A stretch of DNA of 64,000 nucleotides, taken from Drosophila persimilis (Eukaryota; Arthropoda; Insecta; Diptera; Drosophilidae). Below are positions 10,132 through 23,379 of this stretch, piece after piece. The stretch is from NCBI RefSeq assembly GCF_003286085.1, contig NW_020825288.1, forward strand, positions 10,168,001 through 10,232,000, in the 5' to 3' direction. A program made the translations under genes and the position numbers. The notes beneath the pieces were generated by a model. It made no database searches. It worked only from the letters and a program-made list of their open reading frames with translations, and was not told where the DNA came from. Position 1 is the stretch's first letter; every line of letters begins with the position of its first letter.

Positions 10132-12850
10132 CTAATAGTTTCGCTTCACCTGGCCGGTGGTGAAGAGCACGTCCAGAATTTTAAGGAATTCGCGGTAGTT
10201 GAACTCGAGGCAGAGGCCACGCTGCATCCCGAAGCACTTGCAGATGGCCTCGAACTCGCGGCTGCTCAGCATCTGGTGCATCTCGCGGACGGTGAGGCCG
10301 CGCAGGAACTGGTTCTGGGAGATGGAGCCACAGTTCTCGCGGTCAAAGTCCTTGAAGACCTGGCTCAAGTTCGAAATCTCGTCGGGTTTGCGAGCGAGCT
10401 TCATGAGGGCCTGCGAACAAATGGTCCGCTCGTCGAAGCTGAGGAAGCAATCGACGCAGTCCAAGTTGGGCAGGTGCAGTAGAGGAACAGCTGTGACCAC
10501 CTGGTCGCCAAGACTCGATTCGAGTTGTATGAAGATCTCGTCCAGGGCCTTGCAGAAGTCCCGGTAGCGCACGCACGCCATGCGCCGGGGAGAACGGAAG
10601 CTGTGGAGATCGAGAGATAAGGTGAGATTGATGGTTATGGTAGTCACTGGACAGCCTACATGTTGCAAAGAATTGTGGTCTCTTCCTCAGTCAGGATGAC
10701 GCCTGAGTTGTCCAGGGACCGCTTAAAGTCAGACTCCAGAATCTCGCCCTCGCGGTGACGGTCGTAGTCGGTCATGAAATCGATGACGGCCAGTCCCTTG
10801 GTCAGGGCCTGACGCTTGGCACTGGTCAGGATGCGAATAATGGTCTCCTCGCTGGCCTCCTCCTGTTCCAGATTGTCCCGGGCGAATGGCGGACAATCCT
10901 GAAGCTGCTGCTTGGTCACCATGCTGGGCATGGCGTACTCGGCTGGATCCACGTCGTCCAGGAACTTGGTGTAATGAAAGCCGAGCTCATTGCCATAGCG
11001 ATGCAGCACAGCATCGAGCTCCTGATCGGACAGGAGTATGCCATTGGTGCGGAAGATCTGATTGGTCTGGTTGCAGCGCACATGGCCACTATTGAGTCTG
11101 GAAAGGGCAGGGCGGATGGGTAAAAAAACCTAGGAATCAGGACTCGAGTCATCCACTCCACTCACTTGTCATAGCTGCGGAAGAAGGGGTGCAGGTATAG
11201 GCGACGGTTGCGGATGCGGATGCGTATCTTTGCCATTGCCTCCTCGCACACTTCACGCATGCTCTGCGGGGCCGACTGCCAGTCCACGGCGCCGGGTCGG
11301 GGCAGCTCTTGGATGTGGCGCAGCGGCGACTCGACCACGCACTGCGGCATCTTGTCTAGGTTCTTGATGGTGAAGACTACAGAAACAGGGTCAAATAAAT
11401 TAAAAATTCCCTAGACTACTCTTAACCACTCCCCACCCGTGTCGATCTCATCCACAAAATTGCGCCAACGTACGCGGTTGATGTCCATTGGATCCAGATA
11501 GCGATCCACCAGAACAGCCATCTCGCGCTGGGACAGGTACTTGCCCACTCCCATGGTGGACAGGCCGCGCTCGAACTGGTTTTTGGTGATGCTGCCGATG
11601 TTCAAGGCGTCGAAGCTCTCCAGGAACTCGGAGGTGCGCACCTGGTTCTTGTAGACGTAGTTCTGTATGCAGAAAATGATGTCGCATTGGCTGCGATTCT
11701 TCTTCGGATGATTGCACGCATCCGGAAAGATAGGGTGCACCAGCTTGCAGCCATTGATTGCCGGCAGCTGGGAGAGCTCCAAGTCCACTAGGCGACCTGG
11801 GAAGTCCTTAATGATATCCTGAAGAACGGGACCCGATTAAAATGAATAGAATAAAATGTCCCAAAATGCCCCACCTGAGAGTTGTCCAGCAGACGGTGGT
11901 CCTTCAGGTAGGCAATTATGTTATCGATGTGCTTGAGGAACGCCACGTAATTAACCAAATAGCCGTCTTTCATATAGCGCCTCAGCAGCAGCAGAAAGTC
12001 CGGCTCCGACAGCGGTATCTTCATGAAGTGCAGCACCCGCGAGAAGTGCGACACCGTGACCACGCCCACATTTTGAGCAATCTAGAAGTGAAATAAAATA
12101 CGTTTTTCCTGGTATAAGGCACAGCGCCGAGGAGCAATCACCAGTTCATAGTCCTGAAAGTACGGCATCAATGGTATGTTCGCCTCCTGAGCAATCTTAA
12201 GCAAAATCAGACAGAGCCTGCGTCGATCCTCCGGCTGGGGAATGACATTCACATGCCAGGGATCGTTCCACTCCAGGCCAGTGGCCAGGTCCGTCTTGGC
12301 GCTCTTGTGCAGGGCTGCGGGTCAGAGCCGGGTCAGAGCCAGAAAATCATGAACAGGAACCATGCCCAACTCACTTTCGCTGCAGACCACCTTGCAGAAC
12401 TGGCGATAGGCCACGCGCCCGTCGCGGATTTGGAAGTAGTCGGTGACGTCCCTCAGCTCGGTTTCGGACATGCCGGCCACCTTGCGATACTTTCCCAGCA
12501 CAGCCGTGAAGATGGGCTCTGTTGGGGTCATAAAAATTACATAAAAAAGGGCAGACCGAAATGTCCCTAGCGGATGTCGTTCTTACCCGATACGAAGCCG
12601 CTGCATCCTGGATCCTGCTGCTTCAAATCGGCACAGATGTCAAAGTTATAACGAAAAATAGCACCTTGAATTTTACGACAGGCCCGCCAGACTTGGTTGA
12701 GCTCCATATCCTCCTGCAGACGGTTCAAGGGAGATTGGATGGGCAGGCAAATTAGTTGAGCATGTTTAATGTCCGGCACATATGACACGGGCTCGGACAT
12801 GGACTTGGACTTACCCTGTCATCGCCCTCCTCTATCTTGGTCGTATGCAT
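10132..12850 (-). CDS. Divergent EF-hand repeat protein, nine exons
   Basis: Coding exons on the - strand, in order: 12815-12850, 12587-12713, 12375-12518, 12142-12314, 11875-12081, 11437-11818, 11166-11376, 10660-11097 and 10132-10600. They sum to 2187 nt, or 728 residues plus TAG, and every junction keeps the frame. Several EF-hand-like units are visible: about residues 56-95, 165-205, 294-350, 428-475, 530-585 and 650-715. The clearest loops are SFDALNIGSITKNQF, DYDRHREGEILESDF and DFDRENCGSISQNQF. Their D-x-D...G-x-I spacing is two residues longer than the canonical calcium loop and acidic ligands are missing, so calcium binding is doubtful. Multi-EF-hand proteins of this type (EFCAB6-like) are often ciliary or testis-expressed; that role is inference. 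The ATG at 12848-12850 is the first in frame. No signal peptide or membrane segment is seen. Confidence 0.85.
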
Positions 12851-15800
12851 ATTGGCTCAAGTATTGTTAACTGTTTTTTGTATTTTTGTTGAGTACGAAA
12901 ATTGTGTGAAATACAATCGAAAGTCCCTACGATATAGGTATGTATTTGTGTTTGTATATAAAAGCCAAAGTAACTGAGTGAAACAATGAAGTCAAGGGCC
13001 ACCTAGCTCGGTCCATATTACAAATTGGATTTCTGCGCTCCGCTGTGTTTGCCTACGTTTCTCCGAGGAGCCGGTTGCACGGCGCAAGGCGCACTTCGTA
13101 CGGCGCACGCAAGGAAGCTTTGGAGGAGCGCAACACTAATCACTTCCTCCTCGTGCCCGGCCCGGAGACCCCGGAGAGTGGTGAGTGGAAAGCGGAAAGC
13201 GGAGTGCTGGCCGAGCGGCGTTCACCGTTCTACAAATCGCTTCCAATCACGCGCTCATTCATCGCCCAGTTTGTCGCAATGCCACCAACACTTTTATTCA
13301 ATTTTCTATAAATGGCTGGGGGAAAACAGGAGAAAACAAAGAGGAACCGAGAAATGTCAGAGTGATTGGAAAAAACATATCCTGGCATCATCAAATGCAA
13401 TTTTACTTTATTGGAAAATCGCTGGCCATCCAACCAAGCAAATCGCATCCAAAACCAACCAACAGCGGCGACAAGGGTCTGGCTACCTCGCAGAGCGTGG
13501 AGAGCTGGGACTGCAATTGGTAGCGGTGGTGTTGGGTCCATGAACCTCCGGAATACCCCACTGCCGCCCGCCTAACGGCCAGCACGAGTCAAGGTTGATT
13601 GGCGACGACAGGTGCACTATACACCTGACCACTTCAAGCCGGTCACTCGGGCCAGTCGGGCCACTCGGGCCACTTCTGGCCACGCGACTAAAAATAACCT
13701 GAAGGGCGGTTCTCCGTGGCATTTCTAGTGTTTGGCCAGATGCCCTTTTTGCTCCTGGAGTTCTAACTTCCATGCGGGCACCGCCTTTGCCTCGGTAAAT
13801 ACGTATCACTGAATCGGTTGTGAAAGTAGTTCATTAGGATTGTTCTTCTACACAAATATCCACTATGCTGACAAATGATAAATGCACTCAGTACTCAGTA
13901 CTCTTTATTCATTATACCTATTGGTTTTCTAAGTAGATGTTTTCTTCATTGAAATTGGTCTTGAAATTGGTCTTATAAATCAATATCTCCTCGCAAGAAC
14001 TATTATAATTTAACATAAATTCTCCAATTACTTAAATCTAAGAACATATTATTTGTGCGTTTAAAGCGACGAATTTAGGATAAATGCTTCCCTTCTGTTG
14101 GAAATCGGAGCTTGCTTTTAATTTAATTTTGTTTCGAGTACGGGTACGGGTATATTCGTGCTGGCAAATTGCTTTGCAGAATCGTAATACCCGGAAACGG
14201 TTAGTTGGTTGTGGGTCATAAAAACGAATTGCAATCATTATCGTTGCTTAGATGAGGTTTGCAACCAGGCATTTCCCTCCACTTCCCCGCTTCCCTTCCC
14301 CTTCCCCTTTCCCTTCCCCTTGCCATGACCATACCAATGCCCATACCCATTCCCATGCCACCTTTGAAGCGTGCTTTATTGCAGTTTTTATTGCACATTT
14401 TTGATTTACTCAGCCGGGTGAGCATAGCCCTGATGGGGGATTGGGGGCTTTGGGGTTTCGGCTATGAAAATGCGTGTGCGTGTGGTGGCCGGGCCATCGA
14501 TTTGCTGGGGTTTTGTTCTTATTGTGTTCCCTGTTTGATTTGATGCGGTGTTAAATTATAATTATGGGTTCGAGCTCTCCAAACGGGGTCGCTGGGAGGG
14601 AGAGCTGTGGGGTTTGGTGTGGCTCAGTGGAGGGGCTTATCGTGCACAAACATATGGCATTTTGTCAGTTAGTTTGTTTGACTTCTTTTTCACACAATCG
14701 CACAGACATCCGCGTTCAGGGGTTCCGGGTGTGAGTGCTCGTGTGTAGGTAGACAAAGTGCCGGCATATATATTCATGAACCTGGTGTACATCTGCATAA
14801 TGCACGGCAGCAGCAGAACCGCCAAAAGAAGAAGGAGCAGCGCAGCCGTGGCTGTGGCTGTGGCTGTGGCAGGATACGGCAGTTGGCGTACGTTGCCTTT
14901 TATTTTAGTGGCTGCTTGGGCTCTGTCTGCTTCCTTGGCGGCCAGCTAGTGGCACACACGGTGAAAGAGTTAAGCAGAAATATGGGAAAAAGGCAAACAA
15001 TGGCAGGCAACCTAGTTATCGCCCGCCATCTTTATTGCATGCAAATGTGCGAGAGACGGCGCAAAAAGGAGGCGTCTCTGTTGAAATGGCTGACGTACTA
15101 ACACATGGGCACACACTCACACATAGATCAAATGCTGATGCACTGAGGGGAAACCCGAAAGGAAGGCTATCTTTGGTGACGAAGCTGTTTAAACTCTTGA
15201 CGATTGATCGAAGATCTGTTGAGATAAAATACTGATGGACATGGACCATCTATCTATCCCTTTAACATATTTAATGATTTGAGTACGGTACTCTTGATAG
15301 CAGAGTTAACAGAGTTAGCAGAGTTGGGGTTTCTTCATGGTCAAAAACATGTTTTGAATTTTAGAGTCTGTTTTTCTCGGTGTACTCATGTGCACCTTTT
15401 GCCATGCCTTCTGAAACCAACCGCATGCATATTTATCTTTTGCCAGTGCCGGCTGTAGCTTCAGCCCCGAACGAGCTCCTTTGTGGCATGCATACCACAC
15501 ACACCAAGCCATATGTACACACATACATGCAAGTGTAAGAAATACGATATCTTAAGTGTTAAACAGGCGCTTTGCCAAACAAGCTCGCACTCGACACTCG
15601 GTGCCCGACTACGCCTTGCTGCTCCGCAAACGGCGCTGCCAACCTTATCTGGCTTGTCTCTCCCCCTCGCGGACACGCCCACCTGGCTGCTGCTGCAGTG
15701 CATCACGACGGCGGAGTCCTGGAATTCCAGCCCTGCATATTTGGCTGCAGAACAAAAAGAGGCACCAGCAAAGCAAAATAAAACCCACGTCTCGGCAAAT

Positions 15801-17276
15801 AAATAAAAATGCTGCTCACTTCTGCTGCGGCGCGTTTTATGCGCGCGCTCGCACACACACACACACACACACAACACATGCAAACAGGTGCGAGAAGCTT
15901 CGTTCTCGCTCTCTCGTCACACACGCTGGCAGTGTTGCCAGCTCTTGAGGGCCCAAAACAGCCATATCAACATTTGTGGCTAGCTGGGAAAAGCCAACCA
16001 CAATTTTCAGAAGCAATATAAACACCGCTCCACAACCACTGTGAGGAATCATAATGGAGTAATGGCGTAGACCTTGGCGGAACGGCTTAGCGAGCGGCGC
16101 TTGGAGAGTGACTACCATTGCTAATTAAAATTGCAATTAATAAGACTGAATAAAGATACGAATACTTGTGCAATTAGCCTAGACCGATGCCAAATTATAA
16201 ATCTCTTTCATCGGGTGCACAGGCGGCTCAGCTATCCAAGTTAATTCAGACGGCTGGAAAAGGGTTCGTTGCACCACTTTAAAGTACATTCCTTGTGGTG
16301 GAAATTTACCTATTTGGTAATGATAAGGCAACCCAATCGACTATGAAGAATCCTATCTAATCTTCCTTCGTACTCGTAGATAAGTATAATTCCATTCTAG
16401 CTCGATCTTATGAAACAATTAGAGCTGGATGAAATGGAAGTATTAATCTTGGTTATCCAGTCCTGTTGGGGGGTTCAGTTGCCTTATTCAACGTACGTTC
16501 TTGATTATTGGAATCCAGCATCCAAGGATCGTAGTTGTTTTTGTTTTCTTAATTCGCTTTTGAAAAAAACACGATCGATAGAACAGAATTAGGAAATACC
16601 TGGCTTGCGGTGGAAACTTATCAAGAAAAGTTATTAAACAAAAAAACTAAATTAATAGCGGAAAATATCTGAAATGGCAGCACTGATGGCTGGCTGCCGT
16701 CATTTTTGTAGTGCATACTTGCATTTCGGGCGCTGCTTATAATTCCACGCCAGAGTTGTAAATATTTGCTCAAGTATTTATTTATGTACTGCCTCCGCTC
16801 GCATGTACATATGTATGTATGTATGTACGTATCTGTGTGCACTGTGTGGCTTCCTTTTGGTTTGGATCGGTTTGGTTTGTGTTGTGTTTGCGGGGCCAAA
16901 TTAAAATGCATTGCACTATTGCTGGCTTTTTGATTTGCACTCCCAGTCCCACTGTAGTGCTTGCGTCTAGCAATTTTGTAGTGCTTTCAATTTCTTTAAT
17001 GTTCAAAGCGTATCTTAGCTGCTGTGCCAGCTCTTCCCAGCGATTGGACCCGACCCTCATTTTTCGCAACATAGTGACCATAAATTGCTGGGCAAGACAA
17101 ACGGCACGGTACGTGGAAACATCTTCCAGTTTCCGCCAACAATTCGTGAATACTCGTAAACACACCTGAACGACGACTTCTTCAAGTCATCTCACCTGCC
17201 ACGATTATTGTAATTTCCAGAATTTATACGGTATAAGGTTTAAGGTACTTTCATATTCTCATTAGCCACCACATTA
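12851..17276. other. Gene-poor spacer upstream of the EF-hand gene
   Basis: No convincing gene. The longest open frame (13025-13543) has a composition unlike protein and is treated as chance. A TATATAAAA sequence at 12956 points + but leads to nothing recognisable. Simple repeats include a CCTTCC-type pyrimidine tract at 14278-14326, a GTGGCT run at 14846-14870 and (CA)n at 15852-15873. TACTCGTA octamers occur at 16371 and 17151. Confidence 0.5.
15852..15873 (+). repeat. (CA)n microsatellite
   Basis: Pure CA dinucleotide run of about 22 bp. Confidence 0.9.
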
Positions 17277-17470
17277 TACAGTGCCGGACTTAAGTGTTGG
17301 CACAGCAATAATATTTCAGTTTACTGCTATTTTCAAAAGAAAAACAATTTGATTCGATAGCTTAATCAGTTTTCTATAAGATTGGCTAATTTTTATAAGC
17401 GTCGCTTCGTACATTATTTTCTAAAATTTTGTAAGCGAAAAAGGAAATACAATTTTGGTAAGCACCCCAC
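17277..17470. mobile_element. Possible Tc1/mariner-type terminal fragment
   Basis: The sequence TACAGTGCCGGACTTAAGTG begins at 17277. TA followed by CAGTG and then a sentence-like GGAC/TTGGCACA stretch is reminiscent of Tc1-family inverted-repeat ends. AT-rich DNA follows. I did not find the matching opposite end or any transposase reading frame, so at most this is a remnant. Confidence 0.25.
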
Positions 17471-20057
17471 CATCGCGACACAATGTTTTTTTTTAATATT
17501 TTTTTTTTAAATCTCAGCCGTATCAGGCGAGAGTCTATTTTCATAGTCGGTAATCAGTTTCAAACTAGGGATATTATTCTCCATCGATGAAAATATCAAT
17601 TGAGCTATCCTCATTTCTTATCCGTGCACCCTCAATGTGCGACAAAGCGAAATATTTTTTTTTAAATATTTTAAATTTTTTAAAATTGTTTTTACATTTT
17701 CCTAAAAAGCTATATGGTATAATAAGAATGCACGTACATATGAATACATTTTTTAAAATTAATTTCTTTATTGGTATTAGGGTTAAGGACAGATATCGCT
17801 CCAAATATGTAGGTCCATGGTTTTCTCAGTGGGCTTCGAACTACAAATTGTGCATACATATATATGTACATATGTATTTATGCATTTTAAAAGACCTAGT
17901 AAATTACCTATGTATTTTCTTTATTATTTCATATAAGGAGTCATGATAAAAGTTATACCACAAAGTCTTTCTTACTTATTAAACTATCAAAAGGAATATC
18001 GTGGGAATGCCATGGTTATTTGATATTATCCTGAATACGAAAAATTAGGTTAGGCCAATTGCCAAAATATATGTACATCCGTTTTATTCGGATTTCCGTT
18101 TCCACTGTGTTCATTGATGATGGATGCTGGATGATCTTCACAGTCCACCGTTGCAGCCAATTACACTGAATAACCTCTCTGTCAACTGGGAAAAAGGATT
18201 ATTAAGTTGAATAAAAACCCATGTAATGCTTTTATTTTTTGTGCACACTTTACTCCGTTCACAATATTATGGAACAAATTTGTAGAATATTTCTGCATGG
18301 ATTGGAATGACATTTTTTTTCTGGCATGGAATTTTGTGCCCTGCTTTAGGGTCTCGCTTTGTCCATGACAAGCCAAAGTTATCAATTTTTCCAGCTGCTC
18401 TCTTTGGCCATGGTTCATCAAACAGTTCTCCACAGACACATCTTGGCATTTGGAAATTGATTTTAAAAACTTTTTTAATTAATTATGATAATGTCGTAGT
18501 GAGCGAGCTCTGAGTGGGTGTGCGAGGATGCCACGGGCAGCCAGCTTCCTCCGCCACACCCCAAAGGACCACGCCTCGATTCATTTGACGCATCGCTGTA
18601 CTGCTTCTGCTGCCGCTGCCGCTGCCGCTTTCGGGTGTTCTGACTTCTTTTATTGCTGCAAATGATGTTCGAGTTGAGTATTTCTTTTCTCATTTCTTTT
18701 TTCATCATTGGAATGTTTGAGTTTTCACATTTCAATTTCTGGAATTTTACCCAACAACTTTTCCCGAATCCTCTGTACGTTTTTGTGTACGTGTGTGTTC
18801 GAGTGGGAGTGAGTGTGTGTGTGAGTGAGGCTGAAGTTAAAATTAACAAAAATGGGCATCATTGGGGATTGGAAAAGAGCAGGGGAGGCAAGGCAGAGCA
18901 GAGCTGGATTGGGTGTTCGGTCTTCGGGCCTTCAAATAAGTTTTGTATTAATGAAATTGCAAATATGTGTGTGAAACTTTTATACATGTTTCTTTATAAA
19001 CTGGCAAACTAATAGAGTGAGTTTTGGCATGTTGTGTCACTGGGTCGTACTCGTATTGCTCGTAGTCGTTGTCCTGGGCTGGGCTATACTCTGCCTTTGC
19101 TCCTGCAGTCAGTCTGTCTGTCTATCAGACCTGGCCTGCCATGTGTACGTGTTTGTGTGTGTGTGTGTGTGCAAATATCCTGGAAACTTTCTGCAGCAAA
19201 GTTTGAAAATGTATTTCAATGCATAGAAATGAATCTAATTTGTAAAATTTCATACAACAGTTGAAAACTTATAAACGCGCAGGCACTTGCACTCGGCACA
19301 GGGCTCCACCTCGCCCATTGCCCATCGCCCATCGCCCATTGCAATACCAGCTGCAGCTCCAACTCCAACTCCAGTTCCAGTTCCCGACTTCCTCTCCTTA
19401 TCCTTACAGGCCCCTCCTGCCCTGTCCCGCCTGCTTTCCTGGCCTGTTTGTGTGAAAACGTCGACAACTTGGCATGCAGATTGCAAACTTTCGAATAGCA
19501 TCACCAGCGTCAGCGGCAGCGGTAGAGGCGCACTCTAAGAAAGGAAAAAAGCAAAATGCTGAACAGATTTAAGTGGTGCTTTGTTATGCATAAATAAAAT
19601 GCCTGGCAAGAAATAAGCAGGCGCCGAAAGAGGGAAAAACTAGTACAAGCCAAAACATATTTTCAGTTTATTTAAAATAAATTTTACATTACTTAGCTCC
19701 CAACTAAAAGGCTGCAAACATGGGTCATGCGCCTACTCCTGGCACACTCCCAGTGACACCCACCAGCCACTACGACTCCTTACCAAAGCAGAAAGTAATT
19801 TACGCTCAGCCAACTTGCAAAGAACTTGCTTGGCCTGGGCCTGGGCCTGGGCCTGGTCTTTGGCCTGAGCTTGGGCTTTCTCTGGCAACTAGGCACAGTG
19901 GTGTACGGCAAGCAGCCAAAGACAATTTTGTTGGCACTAATTGAATGTAAATACAATTTTGCTTTGCTGTCAAGTCTTGTGTCTAGTCGACGACGACAAC
20001 GACAACGATGGCAATGGCAATGGCAATGGCAACGGCAACGAACGGCACGGCAACGAT

Positions 20058-20089
<32 letters not shown>

Positions 20090-21815
20090 TGACGATGTTG
20101 ACTGTGTTGGCTTGGCGCTGCTCTACGAGTATGACGACGTTGGCAATAAAACGAAACGAGCTGATTGTATGCTACAAACAACTGCTGCAGCTGCTGCCAG
20201 CAATCGTCTCCTGCCCTGGCCTTCCCCCGCCTCCCTCTCTACTCTACTACAATTCGTACTCCGTCTTCATCTTCAGCCCGTGCTCCTGCTGAAGTGTCGT
20301 TGTAACGTTTGGCACACAGATCAAGTGCAATGCAACGTGCAAAGTTGCAAAAAGCGCAAAAATCAACAGTATAAAATCTTTTATTTAGTGTCATCATCAT
20401 CATCAGCGCTGCTCCAGTTGTTGTTGTTGCTCCTACTGCTCCTACAGTGCTACAGTGCTACAGAGCTCCAGTGCTCCAGCATCTTGGTTGCTCAATTTTC
20501 AAAGAGCAGCCCAGCCCAACCCGCATGGCGTTTGGTGCACAAAATGTCATTTGCAGTTTTGAATTGATATTTACTTAAAATTTAATTACGAAATTTGTAT
20601 ACACAAGCATGTGTACATACACATGTTCGGCCTATTCAGTACCGTTGATGACTTGGGCAAACAAATCTCTTTCAGCTCTGTCAGTTCCCCCGACTTCCCC
20701 CAAGTCAGTTCCCCCAAGTCCCGGAGTCCTGAAAGACAGGGAAAATCAGCCTGCTCCGGGTGGCTTCGCCAGTTCACCGCAAATGTGGCCAATGAAAGCT
20801 AAAAACTCCATTAATAACATTAAGCCCGACCCGACTTTCAATTCAATTAAAGCACATTTGTTTAAAATTACTTACAAATTGTTTTCACTCAGGCGATTTT
20901 TTGTTGCATTTTAATTGAATTACCTTTTGGCCAGGACAATGTCCGGCCGCAACACGGATCAAGGATCAACAGCAACGGCAGCAGCTGGCTGCAAAATCGA
21001 TTTTGTTTTTTATTATTTACGTTGTCGACGTTTTTAATCAATTTAATAAAGTTCAGCAAGGTTTTAAATGATTCCAAAATGATGTACAGATTAGGTTGGC
21101 TGAGAATCTATTCGATTAAGACGAGTGGGGTAATACGATTATGCTGGACTATACTCGTACGTACTCGTAAAGTGTACAATTAAGTTAAGTCAAGTTAAAG
21201 AACAAATTTGGTGACTGCATAGTAATTACAGTCTAAGAAAAGCATGAAGTTTACCTGCAATTTAAGGTATTTTTTCTCCAGTTCAAGACGACTCGTACAA
21301 TAAACTATAATTTGATCTATGAGATCCATAAAACTGAAAATAATAAAATAAAATGCCTAATAAATTCTGTTAGCCAGTAAAAGCTAATTTCGTAGTTCCC
21401 TCGATTATTAGTTATGTATTTCCCTGTCAAGTCATCGATTGAATGATAAATTAGCTTTAGTTTCACTGACTGGTGGGTTGTCAGAATGGGAATAATCTAT
21501 ATTTCATGTCGTCCGTCCATCAATAATTTAATTAAATGACAATAATGCATGAGCCATAAAGTCATGCTGTTGGCATTTGAATAAATAAAGTAATTATGTC
21601 TTTTTTCCCATTTGTTAACATTCTAATACCTGTTAGTATTTCAGAACTTTTGTAATTGATTTAAATAAATATGTTTGTACTAATTAAATATAATGCCCAT
21701 CCACAGTGAGGGTTTGGAGGTGACTTTTATTGCTTAAACAGTATTAATTAAAAACTTTTTTTTCGATTGTAATGGAGTTTTTATAGCCTGAAATTGTATT
21801 TTTCGAGCACCAGAG
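17471..21815. other. Gene-poor spacer with simple repeats
   Basis: No convincing gene. The region is AT-rich to 18500, then alternates with G+T-rich and C-rich tracts. It includes (GT)n at 19153-19172, a CCCATCGCCCATTG-type run at 19314-19342, CAATGG/CAACGG units at 20005-20040 and (GAC)n at 20052-20097. Open frames across these runs are repeat artefacts. TACTCGTA or its complement occurs at 19048, 20124, 21152 and 21162. Confidence 0.5.
19988..20097 (+). repeat. Compound (GAC)n, (AATGGC)n and (GACGAT)n repeat
   Basis: Adjacent short-unit repeats: GACGAC-type, then AATGGC/AACGGC hexamers, then GAC triplets merging into GATGAC. The acidic run this gives in one frame has no supporting coding context. 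Confidence 0.85.
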
Positions 21816-21871
21816 TACCCCGTACCCCGTAACCCCGTACCCCGTAACCCCGTACCCCGTAACCCCGTACT
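21816..21871 (+). repeat. 15-bp minisatellite of alternating TACCCCG and TAACCCCG units
   Basis: Seven-base TACCCCG and eight-base TAACCCCG units alternate, giving a 15-bp period repeated about three times. The final unit runs into TACTC. The strands differ strongly in C and G content. Confidence 0.9.
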
Positions 21872-22752
21872 CTTCAATCTCATCTCTGGCACGCAGTTGG
21901 AGTGAACGTCTATGTCTGCGACAGGTTGTTGGTTAATTCATTTATTTATGCGCATAAAGCCCTTGTGCAGGTTGTACTCGTAATGTTCATTAGCATTTTC
22001 GCTATTTGCAGCTATTCGACTGCAATTTTCGCTCCTGCGCTAATGACAGCCTCATAATCGCAGCTCTGGTTGTATTTGGCACTCGTAGAGTGTGGGGGCG
22101 TATGCAATTATTTATCTGTGAGAATAAGCGGGTACTGTCGGTCTGTCTATGTTGGATTCTGAAGACTTTTTGTAATCAGTAGAACAGTGCAATAAATTAC
22201 TTACCCTCCTTCATCTTTACTATAAGTACTCTTGATTATTATAACTTTACGCAGATTTGTTCAACTTAGAGCCGGTCGAACCTGTTAAGAATGTTTATAT
22301 TTCAAATCATATAATAATATAACTCATATCAAATACTTCCTTTTCCTGCGTCTGAGTCGCAAATTGTAAAACTGTAATAGGAATCATTAGCTGAGCTAAT
22401 CCTCAGCTTTCCACTACTTATCTAACTCCAATTAGTGCACAGCAAATAATCATATGTATGTATCGGCTGTCCTATAGTCGGAAAATTGTCTTTCCATAGT
22501 AAAATTTTTGGTTTTTTGAACGATTTATTTGGAGTTTCTCAAGACTCGACTCCGAGTTTGCCGTACTATGATGGAATCGTTCGAGCGGCCCATTTGTGGC
22601 TGTGGGTGGGTGATTGGACTGGTGTGGTTCGTGGGGCCACTGGCTGGCCGCACCGCTTGTCTCGGCCCAAATCAAATCACCATCAAATCATTCCAAAATC
22701 GAGTTAATTCGTCTCCACAGTTCATTGCACACTAACAAATGAGAGGGAGATG

Positions 22753-22810
22753 AATGGATGGTTGGTTGGATGGTTGGATGGCTGGCTGGCTGGATGGCTG
22801 GATGGTTGGA
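22753..22810 (+). repeat. GGTT/GGAT/GGCT tetranucleotide repeat
   Basis: Tandem four-base units GGTT, GGAT and GGCT in mixed order. Confidence 0.85.
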
Positions 22811-22918
22811 GAGGCTGGCAGAGAGGCAGTGGGGCATGCATTCACATACGCATATCAATGCGGTTTTGAATTTTGTCTAACGCAAAATATAACTGCATTT
22901 TGTCACTGACTGGCCGAA

Positions 22919-22936
22919 GGGGGGGGGGGAGGGGGG
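22919..22936 (+). repeat. G-run with one A interruption
   Basis: About seventeen G residues broken by one A, followed shortly by another GGGG. This could form a G-quadruplex. Confidence 0.85.
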
Positions 22937-23338
22937 TTATGGGGTGACAAAAATGCTTGACTGGCAAACAACGGGCAATGGTGCTCGGCATAAGCGATGC
23001 TTGATTGCGTTTCCGGTTTATGAAATTCTGTGGCGGGCAATGCAATAATTTGTCGTGGCTTTTGGGACGTCAGCACTGATGGAATGTCCGTCACGGCTCT
23101 GGGGCGCCGGCTGTGTGCATCTGTGTGGCCCCCAGCTGGTGTTGGTGCTGGCGTTGGTGTGTGTGCGAGTGCGAGTGAGTGTTAATATTCGGCCGATTGT
23201 CGATGCAATATTTTGTCATTTGCTAAAGCCATTATGAATTTATTTATTATTCCACCGAATGCTCTGAGAGCTGTTGATTACGTTTATATGCATGTCCTCT
23301 CTTTCTATATGCGCTCTCTTTCACTCACTATGTGCGTC

Positions 23339-23340
<2 letters not shown>

Positions 23341-23376
<36 letters not shown>
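23341..23376 (+). repeat. (TG)n microsatellite
   Basis: Pure TG dinucleotides for about 36 bp. Confidence 0.9.

Positions 23377-23379
<3 letters not shown>

Noticed and set aside
13025-13543. 172-codon + strand open frame
   Set aside because: Composition is unlike protein, with no domain, poor start context, and overlapping frames equally open. It reads like chance.
15556-15948. 130-codon + strand frame
   Set aside because: Rich in Arg, Cys and Thr-His runs that come from the (CA)n repeat, with no coherent domain.
19941-20567. 208-codon + strand open frame with a long acidic run
   Set aside because: It spans the GAC and AATGGC repeats, lacks a proper ATG at its left end and changes character at each repeat boundary.
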